Part shown: in pieces, positions 8,264 to 18,318 of the stretch | How positions within the stretch are numbered: the first letter of the stretch is position 1 | Layout of the letters: each line of letters starts with the position of its first letter | From: COMBO-56-21 sp038852315 | Lineage (GTDB): Archaea; Thermoplasmatota; Thermoplasmata; UBA10834 | Length of the DNA: 64,000 bases | Direction: 5' to 3' | NCBI GenBank assembly: GCA_038852315.1 | Contig: JAWCKF010000004.1 | Span: 1 to 64,000 of the forward strand | Program-made: the position numbers and the translations under genes | Notes under the pieces: generated by a model | The model's input: the letters and a program-made list of their open reading frames with translations, nothing else | Databases searched by the model: none | Told to the model about the DNA's origin: nothing

Positions 8264-9577
8264 CTTGTGAGAAAGCCCATGCAGATTGCCTTTGGTCCGC
8301 AGCCAAGAGATCGCTTCGCCAACGAGATACAGTGAGCCGATCACGCAGACGCCGCTGCCGCCTGTTCCTTTGAGCGCCGCCTCTATTGCCTCCGAGGCTT
8401 CGTTGTGGATGCTCACCTCGCCGTCGAACTCCCTCTTGGCTATCTCCGCGAGTTTGTCGACGGCCAGAGCCCTCCTGTTTGAGACCTGCGTGACGTACAG
8501 TGAGGCTGCAGTTGGCGCGAGGGCCCTGATGATGCCGGAGGCGTCTTTGTCCTCCATACACCCGACGACGTACCGCAGCGGTGTGAGGTGAAGCTCGTGG
8601 AGGACGGATGCGGCGGTCTCGACCCCAGATGGGTTGTGGCCACCGTCCAGTATCAGCAGAGGTGCCCTCGATACCACCTCTAGTCTGCCGGGCCATCTAG
8701 CAGAATCCAGCCCCCGGTATATGGCCTCAGAACCGACCTCAAAGCCCTTCCTTCGTAGCCCTTCTATGGCAGCGACCGCGGCTGCGGCGTTCTCGGCTTG
8801 ATGTCTGCCTATCAACCTCGTCCCCAGTCCAGAAAGGTCTTCGTTCCCCTCGTAATGGAACACAGTGCCATCAAGTGAGATGGTTGTCCCGAAGGCCCGG
8901 AAGTCCCTGCCAAAGACGCGGAGCGGGGCCCCCTTTCTCCGGCAGGCCGATTCTATCACTGATAGCGCGTCAGAGCGACCTTCGCATGTGATGATCTCCA
9001 TGCCAGCCTTGACTATGCCTGCCTTTTCGCGCGCTATGTCAGGTATCGTCTTCCCCAAGTACTTCGTGTGTTCAAGCCCTATGCGCGTGATGACTCCCAC
9101 ATCGGGCCAAAGGACATTCGTCGCGTCCAGCCGTCCGCCCATGCCAACCTCAGCAACGACGATGTCGACATGTTTCTCCGCGAAGTACTTGAATGCCAGG
9201 GCCGTGGTGAACTCGAAGAACGTCAGCTGTTTCTCTTTGGAACCATGGGCCATCGCCTCCATCTCTGGCCTGAGCTCCTCGGCCAATCTCACCACGTCGT
9301 TCTCCGAGATCTCAACCCCAGATACTGAGATTCTCTCCCTGAAATCTACGAGGTGCGGTGATGTGTAGAGGCCTACCCTAAGACCCGCCGCCTTCAGGAT
9401 GCTCGCAACCATCGCACAGACCGACCCTTTGCCGTTCGTACCCGTCACGTGCACCGCTCTGAGACCCAGGTGCGGGTCGCCTATCCTCGAGAGGAACTCG
9501 CTTATGTTGTCCAGTCCGAGCTTGATGCCGAACCTCTCGAGGTTGAACATCCATGAAGTCAGCTCTTCGTAGCCCAC
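8258..9577 (-). CDS. folC: Folylpolyglutamate/dihydrofolate synthase family ligase
   Basis: This Mur-ligase family enzyme adds glutamate to folate-type cofactors in an ATP-dependent step. The signature P-loop HVTGTNGKGSVCAM is near residue 37, followed by TSPHLVDFRERI, DATN and the DGGHNPSG element of the C-terminal domain. Length (439 residues) is normal. GTG 9577 makes the N-terminus match the family (GYEELTSWMFNLERFGIK); an in-frame TTG at 9631 inside the upstream gene is possible. In archaea lacking folate the substrate may be a tetrahydromethanopterin-type pterin. It follows the asparagine-synthetase-like gene closely. Confidence 0.9.
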   Translation of the reverse strand: MGYEELTSWMFNLERFGIKLGLDNISEFLSRIGDPHLGLRAVHVTGTNGKGSVCAMVASILKAAGLRVGLYTSPHLVDFRERISVSGVEISENDVVRLAEELRPEMEAMAHGSKEKQLTFFEFTTALAFKYFAEKHVDIVVAEVGMGGRLDATNVLWPDVGVITRIGLEHTKYLGKTIPDIAREKAGIVKAGMEIITCEGRSDALSVIESACRRKGAPLRVFGRDFRAFGTTISLDGTVFHYEGNEDLSGLGTRLIGRHQAENAAAAVAAIEGLRRKGFEVGSEAIYRGLDSARWPGRLEVVSRAPLLILDGGHNPSGVETAASVLHELHLTPLRYVVGCMEDKDASGIIRALAPTAASLYVTQVSNRRALAVDKLAEIAKREFDGEVSIHNEASEAIEAALKGTGGSGVCVIGSLYLVGEAISWLRTKGNLHGLSHKL

Positions 9578-9602
9578 GGACGGGGACAGATTCTCCTCGC
9601 TC

Positions 9603-10379
9603 TTAAGTGCTTCTGCTGTCGCCCTCCACAACCTTCCGCGTCCATTCGGAGAGAGTCAAGCTCTCCTGCCTCGCTAGCCTCCTCATCTCCCTGAGCACGC
9701 CGGAACTGTATTGAGCAGCCTTCTTCGGGAAGGCGTGCGAGGCCAGGCCGAGCAGTCTCGCTGTCTCCGTGAGGATCACCTTTCTTTGACCGCCGGAGAT
9801 CAGCTGTTCGAACTCCAAGCCAGCGCACGCCTGGACGACAACAGGGTCAAGATACGGGAACCTGACCGACTTTCCTTCGGAGGCCGCCCATGACTGGATG
9901 AGCGCGGCCTCGGTTCGAGCCTTCTCCAAATCATCCCTCATCTCGCCCCGCGGGTCTGCTGCAGTGAGATACCTCGCATATCCCCCAAACAGTTCGTCAG
10001 CTCCGTTGCCGGCAAGCACGACTCTCTCTGATGATTCGTTTACAACGACCACCAGAGGCAGGGTGTAGGCGATGCGGGTCGGGTCATAGTCTCTGGTGGC
10101 CTTCGCGGTGAGCTTGACGGCGTCGCAAAACTCCTCGCGGGACGGTTTGACAAGGATATGCTTCAAACCCTCCTCTCTCGCCCTAACCGTTGAATTCGCG
10201 GCATCGAACGACCTGTGCAATGCGCAGGTGTACGCGACGATCTCACACTCTTCCCCCGCAAGGTGCGCCAACACGGAGCTGTCAAGGCCGCCCGAGTACG
10301 CTACCGCGGCCCTATCAGTGTCTTGAAGGGCGTTGCGTACAGATGTCCTGAGCACCGCAAGCATCTCAGAGGCGTCCAT
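9603..10379 (-). CDS. Stand-alone asparagine synthetase-type domain protein
   Basis: This 258-residue PP-loop ATPase shows AVAYSGGLDSSVLAHL (pyrophosphate-binding SGGLDSS) and GNGADELFGGYARY, both diagnostic of the asparagine synthetase B synthetase domain. The N-terminal glutaminase domain with its catalytic Cys is absent. The protein would thus need free ammonia, or it performs another adenylation-amidation reaction. A start at ATG 10379 is preferred; an upstream in-frame start exists at 10409. It lies just upstream of folC and probably shares its transcript. No asparagine-related genes adjoin it. Confidence 0.78.
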   Translation of the reverse strand: MDASEMLAVLRTSVRNALQDTDRAAVAYSGGLDSSVLAHLAGEECEIVAYTCALHRSFDAANSTVRAREEGLKHILVKPSREEFCDAVKLTAKATRDYDPTRIAYTLPLVVVVNESSERVVLAGNGADELFGGYARYLTAADPRGEMRDDLEKARTEAALIQSWAASEGKSVRFPYLDPVVVQACAGLEFEQLISGGQRKVILTETARLLGLASHAFPKKAAQYSSGVLREMRRLARQESLTLSEWTRKVVEGDSRST

Positions 10380-10564
10380 AGGCCATCGGTGGTGACAAAC
10401 GTCAAGCATGAGAAAAAGTCAATGGTATGGCCATCTGCTCCAGGCCCCACAACCGCAAAATCCAGTCGGCTATACAGTGGCCAGACAGTTCCCAAAGGCT
10501 TAAAAGCCGAAGGGTGCATTTACCTGCACTCCTAGCTTTCCACCCGCCTGATGGAGGCACGTCC

Positions 10565-11104
10565 ATGGTTGACGAAGACCTTATGAAAGTGAAAGTCTGC
10601 TTCATCGGAGATGCCGGCGTCGGCAAGACCAGCCTCATAAAGAGGTTCGTTCTCGACGTTTTCGATGACAGGTACATCGCCACGATCGGTACCAAGGTCA
10701 CAAAGAAGATCGTCGACGTACAGGGCCCCCAGGGGCAGGCCAAGGTCATGATGCTCATCTGGGACATAATGGGGCAGAAAGGATTCAGAGAGCTTCTCAG
10801 GGAGGCTTACTTCTTCGGCGCCCACGGGGCGATAGCAGTGTGCGACATGACCAACAAGGAGACCCTCGAGGAGCTCAAGTATTGGATAAAGGCTTTGACC
10901 GATGTCGCAGGCGACGTGCCCGTGGTCTTCGCAGGCAACAAGATCGACCTCGAGAACGAGCGAGTCGTGAAGGAAGAGGACCTCAAGGATATCGCCTCAA
11001 AGTACAAGGCTCCGGCGTTCGTCACCAGTGCCAAGACAGGACAGAACGTCGAGGCTGTTTTCAAGAGCCTCGCTCTGGCGATTTCTGAGAAGATGAAGGC
11101 CTGA
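10565..11104 (+). CDS. Ras/Rab-like small GTPase
   Basis: This 179-residue G protein has a full set of motifs: G1 GDAGVGKT (15-22), a threonine-rich switch I (ATIGT, 39-43), G3 WDIMGQ (66-71, in place of the classic WDTAGQ), G4 NKID (125-128) and G5 SAK (155-157). The fold is Ras/Rab-type rather than translation-factor type. There is no C-terminal lipidation motif. A GGAGG element seven bases before the ATG fixes the start, and a TATA-like GGCTTAAAAGCC lies about 65 nt upstream. The next gene encodes a membrane protein with a cytoplasmic roadblock/longin-like domain, a fold that commonly regulates small GTPases, so a functional pair is plausible but inferred. Confidence 0.9.
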   Translation: MVDEDLMKVKVCFIGDAGVGKTSLIKRFVLDVFDDRYIATIGTKVTKKIVDVQGPQGQAKVMMLIWDIMGQKGFRELLREAYFFGAHGAIAVCDMTNKETLEELKYWIKALTDVAGDVPVVFAGNKIDLENERVVKEEDLKDIASKYKAPAFVTSAKTGQNVEAVFKSLALAISEKMKA

Positions 11105-11259
11105 GGGCTGGCCAGTAGCATTCCCACTGTTGATAACGACCAAGGAACGCTTATAAGTCCAGCAGCCGCTATGAAAGGCACATCAGAGGCGAGGTTCCAG
11201 TGGGTCTCAGCCGTGGCAAGGCTCTTATAGCGAGAAGTCCACCGCTCCATCTAGTCACC

Positions 11260-14200
11260 ATGAGGTCACTTGCCTTGCTTGTTTCGGCCCTGATGCTGGT
11301 ATCTTCACTCTCGGTGCTCGGCAGCGAACCCGCTTCCGATGTGAAGGGAGAATCCCTTCCTACATGGTCCAAGATCATGCACCTGCATGACGGCACCCGG
11401 CAGGCTGGGGGAATCTATGATTGGATGAACGCGTCAGGGCCTGCCAATCCGCCATGGACCGATTACGATGGCGACGGCATTCCTGGGATAACGATCAAGA
11501 AGAACGTCCCTCCCCAGCGCTATCATGCGTGGATCATGTATCCTCCGGTGAGCATGAACATGTTCTTCAGCGGCTCTCTGAGCGCGCACATATGGGCGTA
11601 CTCTTTCGGGAACGAGTCTGGAACCATCGTCTCAGCGACGTTCTATGACATAACAGCGTCCCAATTCTCTGATCCGACGAAGGGCGTGGTCATAGCGCGA
11701 GCGTCCTCTCCCTTGCAGGGGCCGTACTACTCCCAGGTACAGATGGTCAATCTGGTGAACAACTCGGTCTCCTATTCCCTCCCCCAGGATCATTACCTCG
11801 CGCTCACCATCGAGAGGGGAGACTCCATCAACGATTGGCTAATAGTCTGGTTCGACAGGACGGATTACGATTCGTACGTGTTGATGACGACTTCACAGTT
11901 CATATCGGCGGACTCAGCGTGGGTGGAGGATTCTAAGGGCGCGATCAAGGCCGTGTTCACGGACCTGGATGACCTCGTTGTCGCGCTCAATGTATCAGAC
12001 CCGTTCGGAGCCTATGAGATAGCCGGTGCAGCCGTCTCGGTATCCTACGCCTCGAACGGGACGGAGGTGGTCTCCTCGTTGTCGATGACCCCCGTCGACT
12101 GGGACAAATCGCCGATACCTTACTGGAAGTTCTTCAAGGGAACGGTCCCCAGCCTGGAGAGCGGCAAGTATGTTGTGAATGCCTCAGCCTCGGATCTCTC
12201 CGGATCTCCGACATGGCTCGAGATATCTTTGACCGTCATAACGGTGGACCATTTCGAGGTATCGGCTCCTGCGGTGATAACTGCCGGAGTTCCCTTCGAG
12301 ATGACCGTTGCGGCGAAGGATTCGGAGAACAATGTGATGGCCAACTGGACCGGAAATGTTACTTTGACGGCCTACAGGACCGACCGTGTGACGCCGGCCA
12401 ACGGGACACTGTCGGTGCTCTCAGTCGAGATGCGCGAATCCGACTTGGGGCAGCTGACCATCCACGCCCAGAGCTACTCCCGGGCTGAGGAGCAGATCTA
12501 CATCAGGGCGTCCGCAGGGTCCAAGGACGGATGGAGCGGGCTTGTGACTGTCCGCGCAGGTCCTGTCGCGAGCATCAGCATCAACTACTCCGGCGATCCG
12601 ATCGTGCCTGCGGGGGCCAGCAAGGTATTCCGCGCTATCGGACTGGATGCGCAAGGCAACGAGAATCTTTCTTGGTCTCCGTACTGGTCTCTCTCTGGTG
12701 GCATAGGCTCTCTCTCGGCCGAGGGGTTCGACGTCATCCTCTCAGCCACCTCCGTTGGGTCCGGGGTGCTTGACTGCAGAGACAACTTGACGGGCACCTC
12801 AGCGAATCTGACTGTTACCGTAGTCGTCGGCGCTCTCGTCCGAATCGATATCACCTCGCCGAGCTATCCGCTCGCCATCCGGGAAGGTGAACAGGTCGTG
12901 CTGACAGCGACGGGATACGACGCTTTCGGCAACGTCGTCGACATCGACGGCGCCACGTGGGATACGAACACTTCTGGTACGTTGTTCGGTTCAGGAACGA
13001 CTTGCACCTACAAGGCGGGTTTCGTTCCTGAGACCGGCTCGATAAACGTCAGGCTCGGAACGGTGGTTGGCACGCTATCTGTTGTAGTGCTGACGGCCAG
13101 CGACGGCCCGTGGCTCTCGCCGATACCCGATCAGATAAAGAGCGAGGACTACGGGACATGGCAGCTCTCTCTCAACAACTACTGGCATGATGTCAACGGG
13201 ACATCCACCCTCTTCTGGTGGGTGGAGGACGTCAACACTTCGCTGTACTTCATCTCGCACGACCCCAGCAGCAATGCTATCATGAGGTTCTCGACGCAGC
13301 CGGACCAGTGGGGCATAGACAGATTCATCCTCTGGGTCATCGACCCGACAGGATACAGGACGTTCCAGTGGATCACGGTCAGGATAAATCCTGTCAACGA
13401 CCCTCCTCAGTTCGTGAACAACGTCCCGACGGAACTCTATGTGAAGTTCGATGAGCCCTACTCGTTCGACTATTCCTACTTCGTCAAGGATGTGGACAAC
13501 AGCAAGTCGGAGCTCACTCTCTCCTCAGACGTGCCTCCAGCGGAACAGAATTCCCTGTACAACGTCACTTTTGTTTGGCTGGAGGCGACCTTCATATTCA
13601 ACAGGTTGAAGGGCGACGAGAGCTACTTCAAGATAGTCACGCTGACCGTGCGCGACCCAGCGGGCGATTACGACCAGGAGAGGATCGTGGTCTGGGCCAC
13701 GGACGACAGCCCTCCCGAGATGCGCAAGCACCTCCCTGACGTCTTCATCGACGAGGGTGAGATCATGGTATACAAGTTCGACCTCGACGACTATTTCTTC
13801 GATCCGGACGGGGAGGCGCTCTACTACACAGCCGGTTTTGAGAACATACCCGAGCCTTACATCGAACCAGGCACCAACATGGTGTATTTCTCAGCTCCTG
13901 GTGAGTGGTCAGGCGTGACCGAGGGGACTTTCATCGGCAAGGACTCGCTAGGAGCCATGAAGGTCGACACTATCACCGTCACGGTCAACGCTACGAACGA
14001 TGCGCCCATTGTCACACCCATCCAAGAGGTCATTCAGGTCCGCTACGGTGTCCCGTACTACATCTACCTCAGCCAGTATGTCTACGACCCAGACAACTCG
14101 ATGGACTCCCTGACGTTCGAGATAAACGAGTCTCATGTGGTGAAGGGCATCAGCCCCATGGGAGCCCATAGGCTTGAGCTCAACTTTCCACCAAACTTGA

Positions 14201-15432
14201 CTGAACCCGCCTACACTGAACCCTACCGGGTGTGCGTCGGGATCGTGATCAGGGACCCCGAGCTCGCAGCTGCCTACATGAACCTGACCATACTCGTGAC
14301 CGACAACAGGCCGCCAACGCTTCTGACTGACAACCCCGATGTGATCTACATCACCTTCGAAGAGGACACAATACTCAGCGATGCACTCCTGCTATACGAG
14401 CTGTTCTCAGACGAAGACGACGCTATGCTGAGCTTCACGGTCGAGGCCGGCGACACGAATCTGTTCTTCTCCGTGCTTCCGGGCGGCAGAGTCAACCTCT
14501 GGGCGTCCGTCAACTGGTCCGGGATCAGCTGGCTCAACATCACGGCCACAGATTCGAAGGGTGGGTGGGCGGCCATCAGGATACTTGTTATAGTGTCACC
14601 TGTGAACGATGCCCCTGTCCTGATGCCGCTCCCTGACATACGCATATCCGGCTCGAGGAGTGTCAAGCTGGACATCTCAGGATTCGTTTACGACAGCGAC
14701 AGCGCATACATCACCATAACGGCGTCGCCCGAAACATATGCCGTTGTTGTCGGCTACTATCTCTACGTGACCTTGCCGAAGGGTACCAAGTCCGTGACGA
14801 TAACTCTGACGGCTAGCGATGGACAGAAGGAGTCTGCGAGCCAGACACTCAACGTTGTCTACGTCGCCTCGATGGCCGAGAAGATAGGATATCCATACAC
14901 GCTCCCGCTGGTCCTGCTCGCCGCAGGGGTCGCAGGGTATTTCGTCGGCACGAGGCTGCCTCGCCCCTTCGCCCTCGAGAACCTCTTCCTCATCCACAAT
15001 GACGGCCGTCTTGTGGCGCACGTGACCAAGGAGGACAACACCAATCTGGATAAGGATGTGGTCAGCGCGATGTTCACGGCCGTGCAGGAGTTCGTCCGCG
15101 ATTCGTTCCAGAAGGGCGAGGTCGGGCTCAAGAAGCTGGAGATTGGGGACAAGAACGTGCTGATAGAGAAGGGCAAGTCGGCCTACCTCGCCCTGATATA
15201 CTCTGGATGGCCTCCGAAGGACCTGCTGAACATGCTCCCTATGCTTGAGAGGGATATCGAGGAGCGGTACAAAGACCGGCTGGAGCGGTGGAACGGAACC
15301 GCGAAGTCTGTCAGAGGCGTTGAGAAGATGCTCCAGGACTACATGACGGGGACGTACAAGCCAGGTGCTTGGCACGAGGAAGAGGAGATCGCCGAGGAGG
15401 AATGGGTCGACATCCTCAGCAAGGAGGCTTGA
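11260..15432 (+). CDS. Giant surface protein with cadherin-like repeats and cytoplasmic roadblock/longin-like tail
   Basis: This 1390-residue protein starts with a signal peptide (MRSLALLVSALMLVSS). A very long extracellular part contains Ig/cadherin-like beta domains; linkers such as VNPVNDPPQ, VNATNDAPI and VSPVNDAPV mark cadherin-type repeat boundaries. A single transmembrane helix (PYTLPLVLLAAGVAGYFVG) lies near residue 1212. About 160 cytoplasmic residues follow, beginning ENLFLIHNDGRLVAHV. Their pattern (short hydrophobic strands, then DKDVVSAMFTAVQEFV) resembles roadblock/longin folds. TTATAG at about 11224-11229 fits a leaderless ATG at 11260. The topology suggests transmembrane signalling or adhesion, perhaps with the GTPase encoded immediately upstream. 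Confidence 0.8.
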   Translation: MRSLALLVSALMLVSSLSVLGSEPASDVKGESLPTWSKIMHLHDGTRQAGGIYDWMNASGPANPPWTDYDGDGIPGITIKKNVPPQRYHAWIMYPPVSMNMFFSGSLSAHIWAYSFGNESGTIVSATFYDITASQFSDPTKGVVIARASSPLQGPYYSQVQMVNLVNNSVSYSLPQDHYLALTIERGDSINDWLIVWFDRTDYDSYVLMTTSQFISADSAWVEDSKGAIKAVFTDLDDLVVALNVSDPFGAYEIAGAAVSVSYASNGTEVVSSLSMTPVDWDKSPIPYWKFFKGTVPSLESGKYVVNASASDLSGSPTWLEISLTVITVDHFEVSAPAVITAGVPFEMTVAAKDSENNVMANWTGNVTLTAYRTDRVTPANGTLSVLSVEMRESDLGQLTIHAQSYSRAEEQIYIRASAGSKDGWSGLVTVRAGPVASISINYSGDPIVPAGASKVFRAIGLDAQGNENLSWSPYWSLSGGIGSLSAEGFDVILSATSVGSGVLDCRDNLTGTSANLTVTVVVGALVRIDITSPSYPLAIREGEQVVLTATGYDAFGNVVDIDGATWDTNTSGTLFGSGTTCTYKAGFVPETGSINVRLGTVVGTLSVVVLTASDGPWLSPIPDQIKSEDYGTWQLSLNNYWHDVNGTSTLFWWVEDVNTSLYFISHDPSSNAIMRFSTQPDQWGIDRFILWVIDPTGYRTFQWITVRINPVNDPPQFVNNVPTELYVKFDEPYSFDYSYFVKDVDNSKSELTLSSDVPPAEQNSLYNVTFVWLEATFIFNRLKGDESYFKIVTLTVRDPAGDYDQERIVVWATDDSPPEMRKHLPDVFIDEGEIMVYKFDLDDYFFDPDGEALYYTAGFENIPEPYIEPGTNMVYFSAPGEWSGVTEGTFIGKDSLGAMKVDTITVTVNATNDAPIVTPIQEVIQVRYGVPYYIYLSQYVYDPDNSMDSLTFEINESHVVKGISPMGAHRLELNFPPNLTEPAYTEPYRVCVGIVIRDPELAAAYMNLTILVTDNRPPTLLTDNPDVIYITFEEDTILSDALLLYELFSDEDDAMLSFTVEAGDTNLFFSVLPGGRVNLWASVNWSGISWLNITATDSKGGWAAIRILVIVSPVNDAPVLMPLPDIRISGSRSVKLDISGFVYDSDSAYITITASPETYAVVVGYYLYVTLPKGTKSVTITLTASDGQKESASQTLNVVYVASMAEKIGYPYTLPLVLLAAGVAGYFVGTRLPRPFALENLFLIHNDGRLVAHVTKEDNTNLDKDVVSAMFTAVQEFVRDSFQKGEVGLKKLEIGDKNVLIEKGKSAYLALIYSGWPPKDLLNMLPMLERDIEERYKDRLERWNGTAKSVRGVEKMLQDYMTGTYKPGAWHEEEEIAEEEWVDILSKEA

Positions 15433-15607
15433 GGACCCAGAGTGCCCGCACTTGCTCCGCGCTCGGTTCTCATAGCGGTGCTGAGCAGCTGTGAGAAGTG
15501 TTCTTAAAGCTGACGCGGGCGCAGGGGATACTGGCTGCACCGATACGGATATGAACCAGCCCCGTTCCAAAGCCTTATACCAGCACCCATTCATGCCATC
15601 CACCCAG

Positions 15608-17860
15608 ATGTCTGCATCGAGTAGACGTCCGGTTACCATCACGCTCAGGCGGGACCTGGGGCTCCTCGACATCACGATGATAGGCGTCGGGGCGATGATA
15701 GGTACGAGCATCTTCGTCCTCATCGGGGTGGTTGCGAGCGACATAGGACCTGGCGTCATGGTGGTGTTCGCCCTCAACGCATGTCTCACGCTCTTCACGG
15801 CCGCGACATACGCAGAGCTGGGCTCCTCCTTCCCCCAGGCTGGCGGAGGCTACCTATGGGTCAAGAGGGCGCTCCCTCACCCAGCGGGCTTCCTGTCGGG
15901 CTGGATGTCTTGGTTCGGCCACACAGTGGCCTGCAGCTACTATGCGATAGGTTTCGGAATCACGGTAACCGCCCTTCTCGACTACCTCAACGCAAGCATG
16001 CCCGGTCTTGAGGGGGACCTCCTCATCAAGGCGATGGCCGCGCTTGCAATCATCTTCTTCGTCGCCGTGAACTACGTGGGCGTGGGCACGACGGGGCGTA
16101 CCGGGACATCGGTCACGCTTGTTCAGGTCCTCATAATCGTCTTCTTCGTGACCTTCGCGACGTTATATGCGCTAGATCATGCGGGGCCGAGAATGTTCGA
16201 CAATCTGCGTCCAGTCATCCCCAGGGACACCAGCCTGACGCACGTCTTCATGGTCATGGGCTTCACGTTCATAGCCTTCGAAGGCTATGAGATAATAGTC
16301 CAGTGCGGAGAGGAAGTGAAGAACCCCCGCAAGAACATACCGAGGGCGATATTCATCGCTGTCGGGTTCGCTGCCCTACTATACCTCGGCGTGGCCTTCG
16401 CGTGCCTGACCAACTTCTCGGTGCCGTGGATATCGGCACAGGGCATACCACCAGGTTCAAACGCCGTGATCATGGCGGGCAGGGAGATCATCCCGTTCGT
16501 CGGGGGGCCATTGATGATTTTCGGGGGAGCGCTTTCGGCGATGGCCGCCCTCAACGCAACCGTCTTCTCGTCTTCGCGCGTGAGCTTCGCGATGGGCAGG
16601 GACGGCTCCCTTCCAAAGCGTCTGGGCATGATACATCCCCGGAGAAGGACGCCACACTACGCGATCCTGATCACAGGCTCGATAATGCTGTTTATGGCGC
16701 TTGTTTTCCCCCTCCAGACCGTGGTGGCGTCGATATCTCTCATGTTTCTGCTGGAGTTCGCTCTGGCGAATGTCGCTGCGATCGGGCTCAGGAGGAGACT
16801 GACAGACATAGACATGGGCTTCAGGACTCCCATGTTCCCCCTCATCCCTATCGTTGGCGCAATACTGTCCCTTTCAATCGCGGCGTATCTCTGGAACTAC
16901 GTGCGCGAAGGCTGGTACGTCGCAATCTTCTGGATCGTCGTTGGTCTGTTTGCGTCGGCCTTCGCGGCTCCCAAGGAGGAAGAGGTCTCGATCGCGGTCC
17001 AGCGGAGAGTGCCCCAGAGGCCCCTCACCCGTGCTCAGATCGAGAGATACCGCGTGTTCCTGGCGCTGGGCGATCTGGGTGATCTCCGCCTGGTAGAGCT
17101 CGCTGGAACCTTCGCGCGGTACTTCAGGGGGGAGCTCACAGTCAACACCATCATCGAGGTGCCACGGACCACGCCCTTCGAGGCCATAAGCAAAGAATAC
17201 ATCGAGGAGCTCTCAGAAGGGTTGAGCAAGGCGATCAGGATAGCACCCACGACCGTGCCGGTGCGCCCCCTCGTGTCTGTGTCGTACGATGTCGCGGGAC
17301 AGATCCTCGATCAGACCAGGCACGACGCCGCCAACCTACTGGTCCTCGGCTGGAAGGGTACCAGGAGACGAGGAGGCACGATACTCGGCAGGAACCTGGA
17401 CAGAGTGGTGAGAGAGGCCCCTTGCGACGTCGCCATAGTGAAGACGAAGCGGCTGAGCAAGAACATAGAGCGCATACTGGTTGTCGTGGGTGGGTACTTC
17501 GAGACGAGGAAGGCCCTCCTGCTGGCCCTCCCGATAGCTCGAGAGTACGGCGCGAAGATCGAGATACTGAGCGTCGTGACGGATGATACCCAAGTCGAGC
17601 TGATGAGGGGCAACGCCGAGCGCCTGGCCAAGATGTGTGACAGGGTGAAGGTGGAGAGCGAGGTCAAGTACGTGCATTCGAAGTCCTTCGTGAACACCGT
17701 GCTCGAGCACTCCAAGACATGCGACATACTGGTCATGGGCGCAGGCCCTCAGACGGCACTAGAGAGGACCATGTTCGGGGCGGCATACGACAGGATCATC
17801 AAATCAGTGGAAGTGCCCGTGCTAATCCTGAAGACGGCAAGAGGCGCCAAGAGGCGTTAG
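15608..17860 (+). CDS. APC-family amino acid permease fused to tandem USP domains
   Basis: The N-terminal 440 or so residues form an APC-superfamily transporter of about twelve helices, with the start motif GVGAMIGTSIFVLIG, the EEVKNPRKNIPRA loop and FSSSRVSFAMGRDG. The C-terminal 270 residues form two universal-stress-protein domains; GWKGTRRRGGTILGRNLDRV and GAGPQTALERTMFG are variants of the USP nucleotide-binding loop G-x2-G-x9-G(S/T). The USP part probably senses nucleotide or energy state and modulates uptake. CTTATAC (about 15573-15579) suits a leaderless ATG 15608; ATG 15593 is the alternative. The substrate is unknown. Confidence 0.88.
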   Translation: MSASSRRPVTITLRRDLGLLDITMIGVGAMIGTSIFVLIGVVASDIGPGVMVVFALNACLTLFTAATYAELGSSFPQAGGGYLWVKRALPHPAGFLSGWMSWFGHTVACSYYAIGFGITVTALLDYLNASMPGLEGDLLIKAMAALAIIFFVAVNYVGVGTTGRTGTSVTLVQVLIIVFFVTFATLYALDHAGPRMFDNLRPVIPRDTSLTHVFMVMGFTFIAFEGYEIIVQCGEEVKNPRKNIPRAIFIAVGFAALLYLGVAFACLTNFSVPWISAQGIPPGSNAVIMAGREIIPFVGGPLMIFGGALSAMAALNATVFSSSRVSFAMGRDGSLPKRLGMIHPRRRTPHYAILITGSIMLFMALVFPLQTVVASISLMFLLEFALANVAAIGLRRRLTDIDMGFRTPMFPLIPIVGAILSLSIAAYLWNYVREGWYVAIFWIVVGLFASAFAAPKEEEVSIAVQRRVPQRPLTRAQIERYRVFLALGDLGDLRLVELAGTFARYFRGELTVNTIIEVPRTTPFEAISKEYIEELSEGLSKAIRIAPTTVPVRPLVSVSYDVAGQILDQTRHDAANLLVLGWKGTRRRGGTILGRNLDRVVREAPCDVAIVKTKRLSKNIERILVVVGGYFETRKALLLALPIAREYGAKIEILSVVTDDTQVELMRGNAERLAKMCDRVKVESEVKYVHSKSFVNTVLEHSKTCDILVMGAGPQTALERTMFGAAYDRIIKSVEVPVLILKTARGAKRR

Positions 17861-17874
17861 TCGGTTACGATACA

Positions 17875-18318
17875 TCATGTGAGGCCGCCGAAGAGCTCAT
17901 CGATCGCCCTCTGGGCGGTCTTGGTCATCTCCAGGTATTTCGACTCTTCTCTTGTGACCCACCTCATCTCAGTGACCTCGCGGCTCGGCCTCTCAGAGCC
18001 GCCTACAGGCTTAGCGAGGAACTCGACGAGGACATAGTGGTACCTCGGCCTCCCCTGTTCGTCCCTGTCGATCATGTCAAAGACGTTGATCAGCTCGAGC
18101 GTCTTGATCTTGAGCCCGGTCTCCTCCTCGGCCTCTCTTTCGCAAGCCTCGGAGAGCCTCTCGCCTAACTCGACGAGGCCGCCGGGGACGCTCCATTTCC
18201 CCGCGCCCGGCTCGAAAGCCCGCCTCACCAGAAGTATCTTGCCGTCTCTCACTATCACCGCGCCCACTCCCACGAGTGGTGTCTCCGGGTATTCCCGTCT
18301 GGGCCCTTTCTCTGTCAT
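17875..18318 (-). CDS. Nudix hydrolase
   Basis: This 147-residue enzyme contains a complete Nudix box, G-x5-E-x7-REUxEExGU, visible as GLVELGERLSEACEREAEEE followed by TGL. PVGVG-type beta strands precede it and a short C-terminal helix ends the protein. Nudix enzymes hydrolyse nucleoside diphosphate derivatives; the pattern KWSVPGGLVELGE is common in ADP-ribose and NTP pyrophosphatases. Its ATG overlaps the stop of the upstream M28 peptidase by four bases (ATGA), so translation is probably coupled. Confidence 0.92.
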   Translation of the reverse strand: MTEKGPRREYPETPLVGVGAVIVRDGKILLVRRAFEPGAGKWSVPGGLVELGERLSEACEREAEEETGLKIKTLELINVFDMIDRDEQGRPRYHYVLVEFLAKPVGGSERPSREVTEMRWVTREESKYLEMTKTAQRAIDELFGGLT

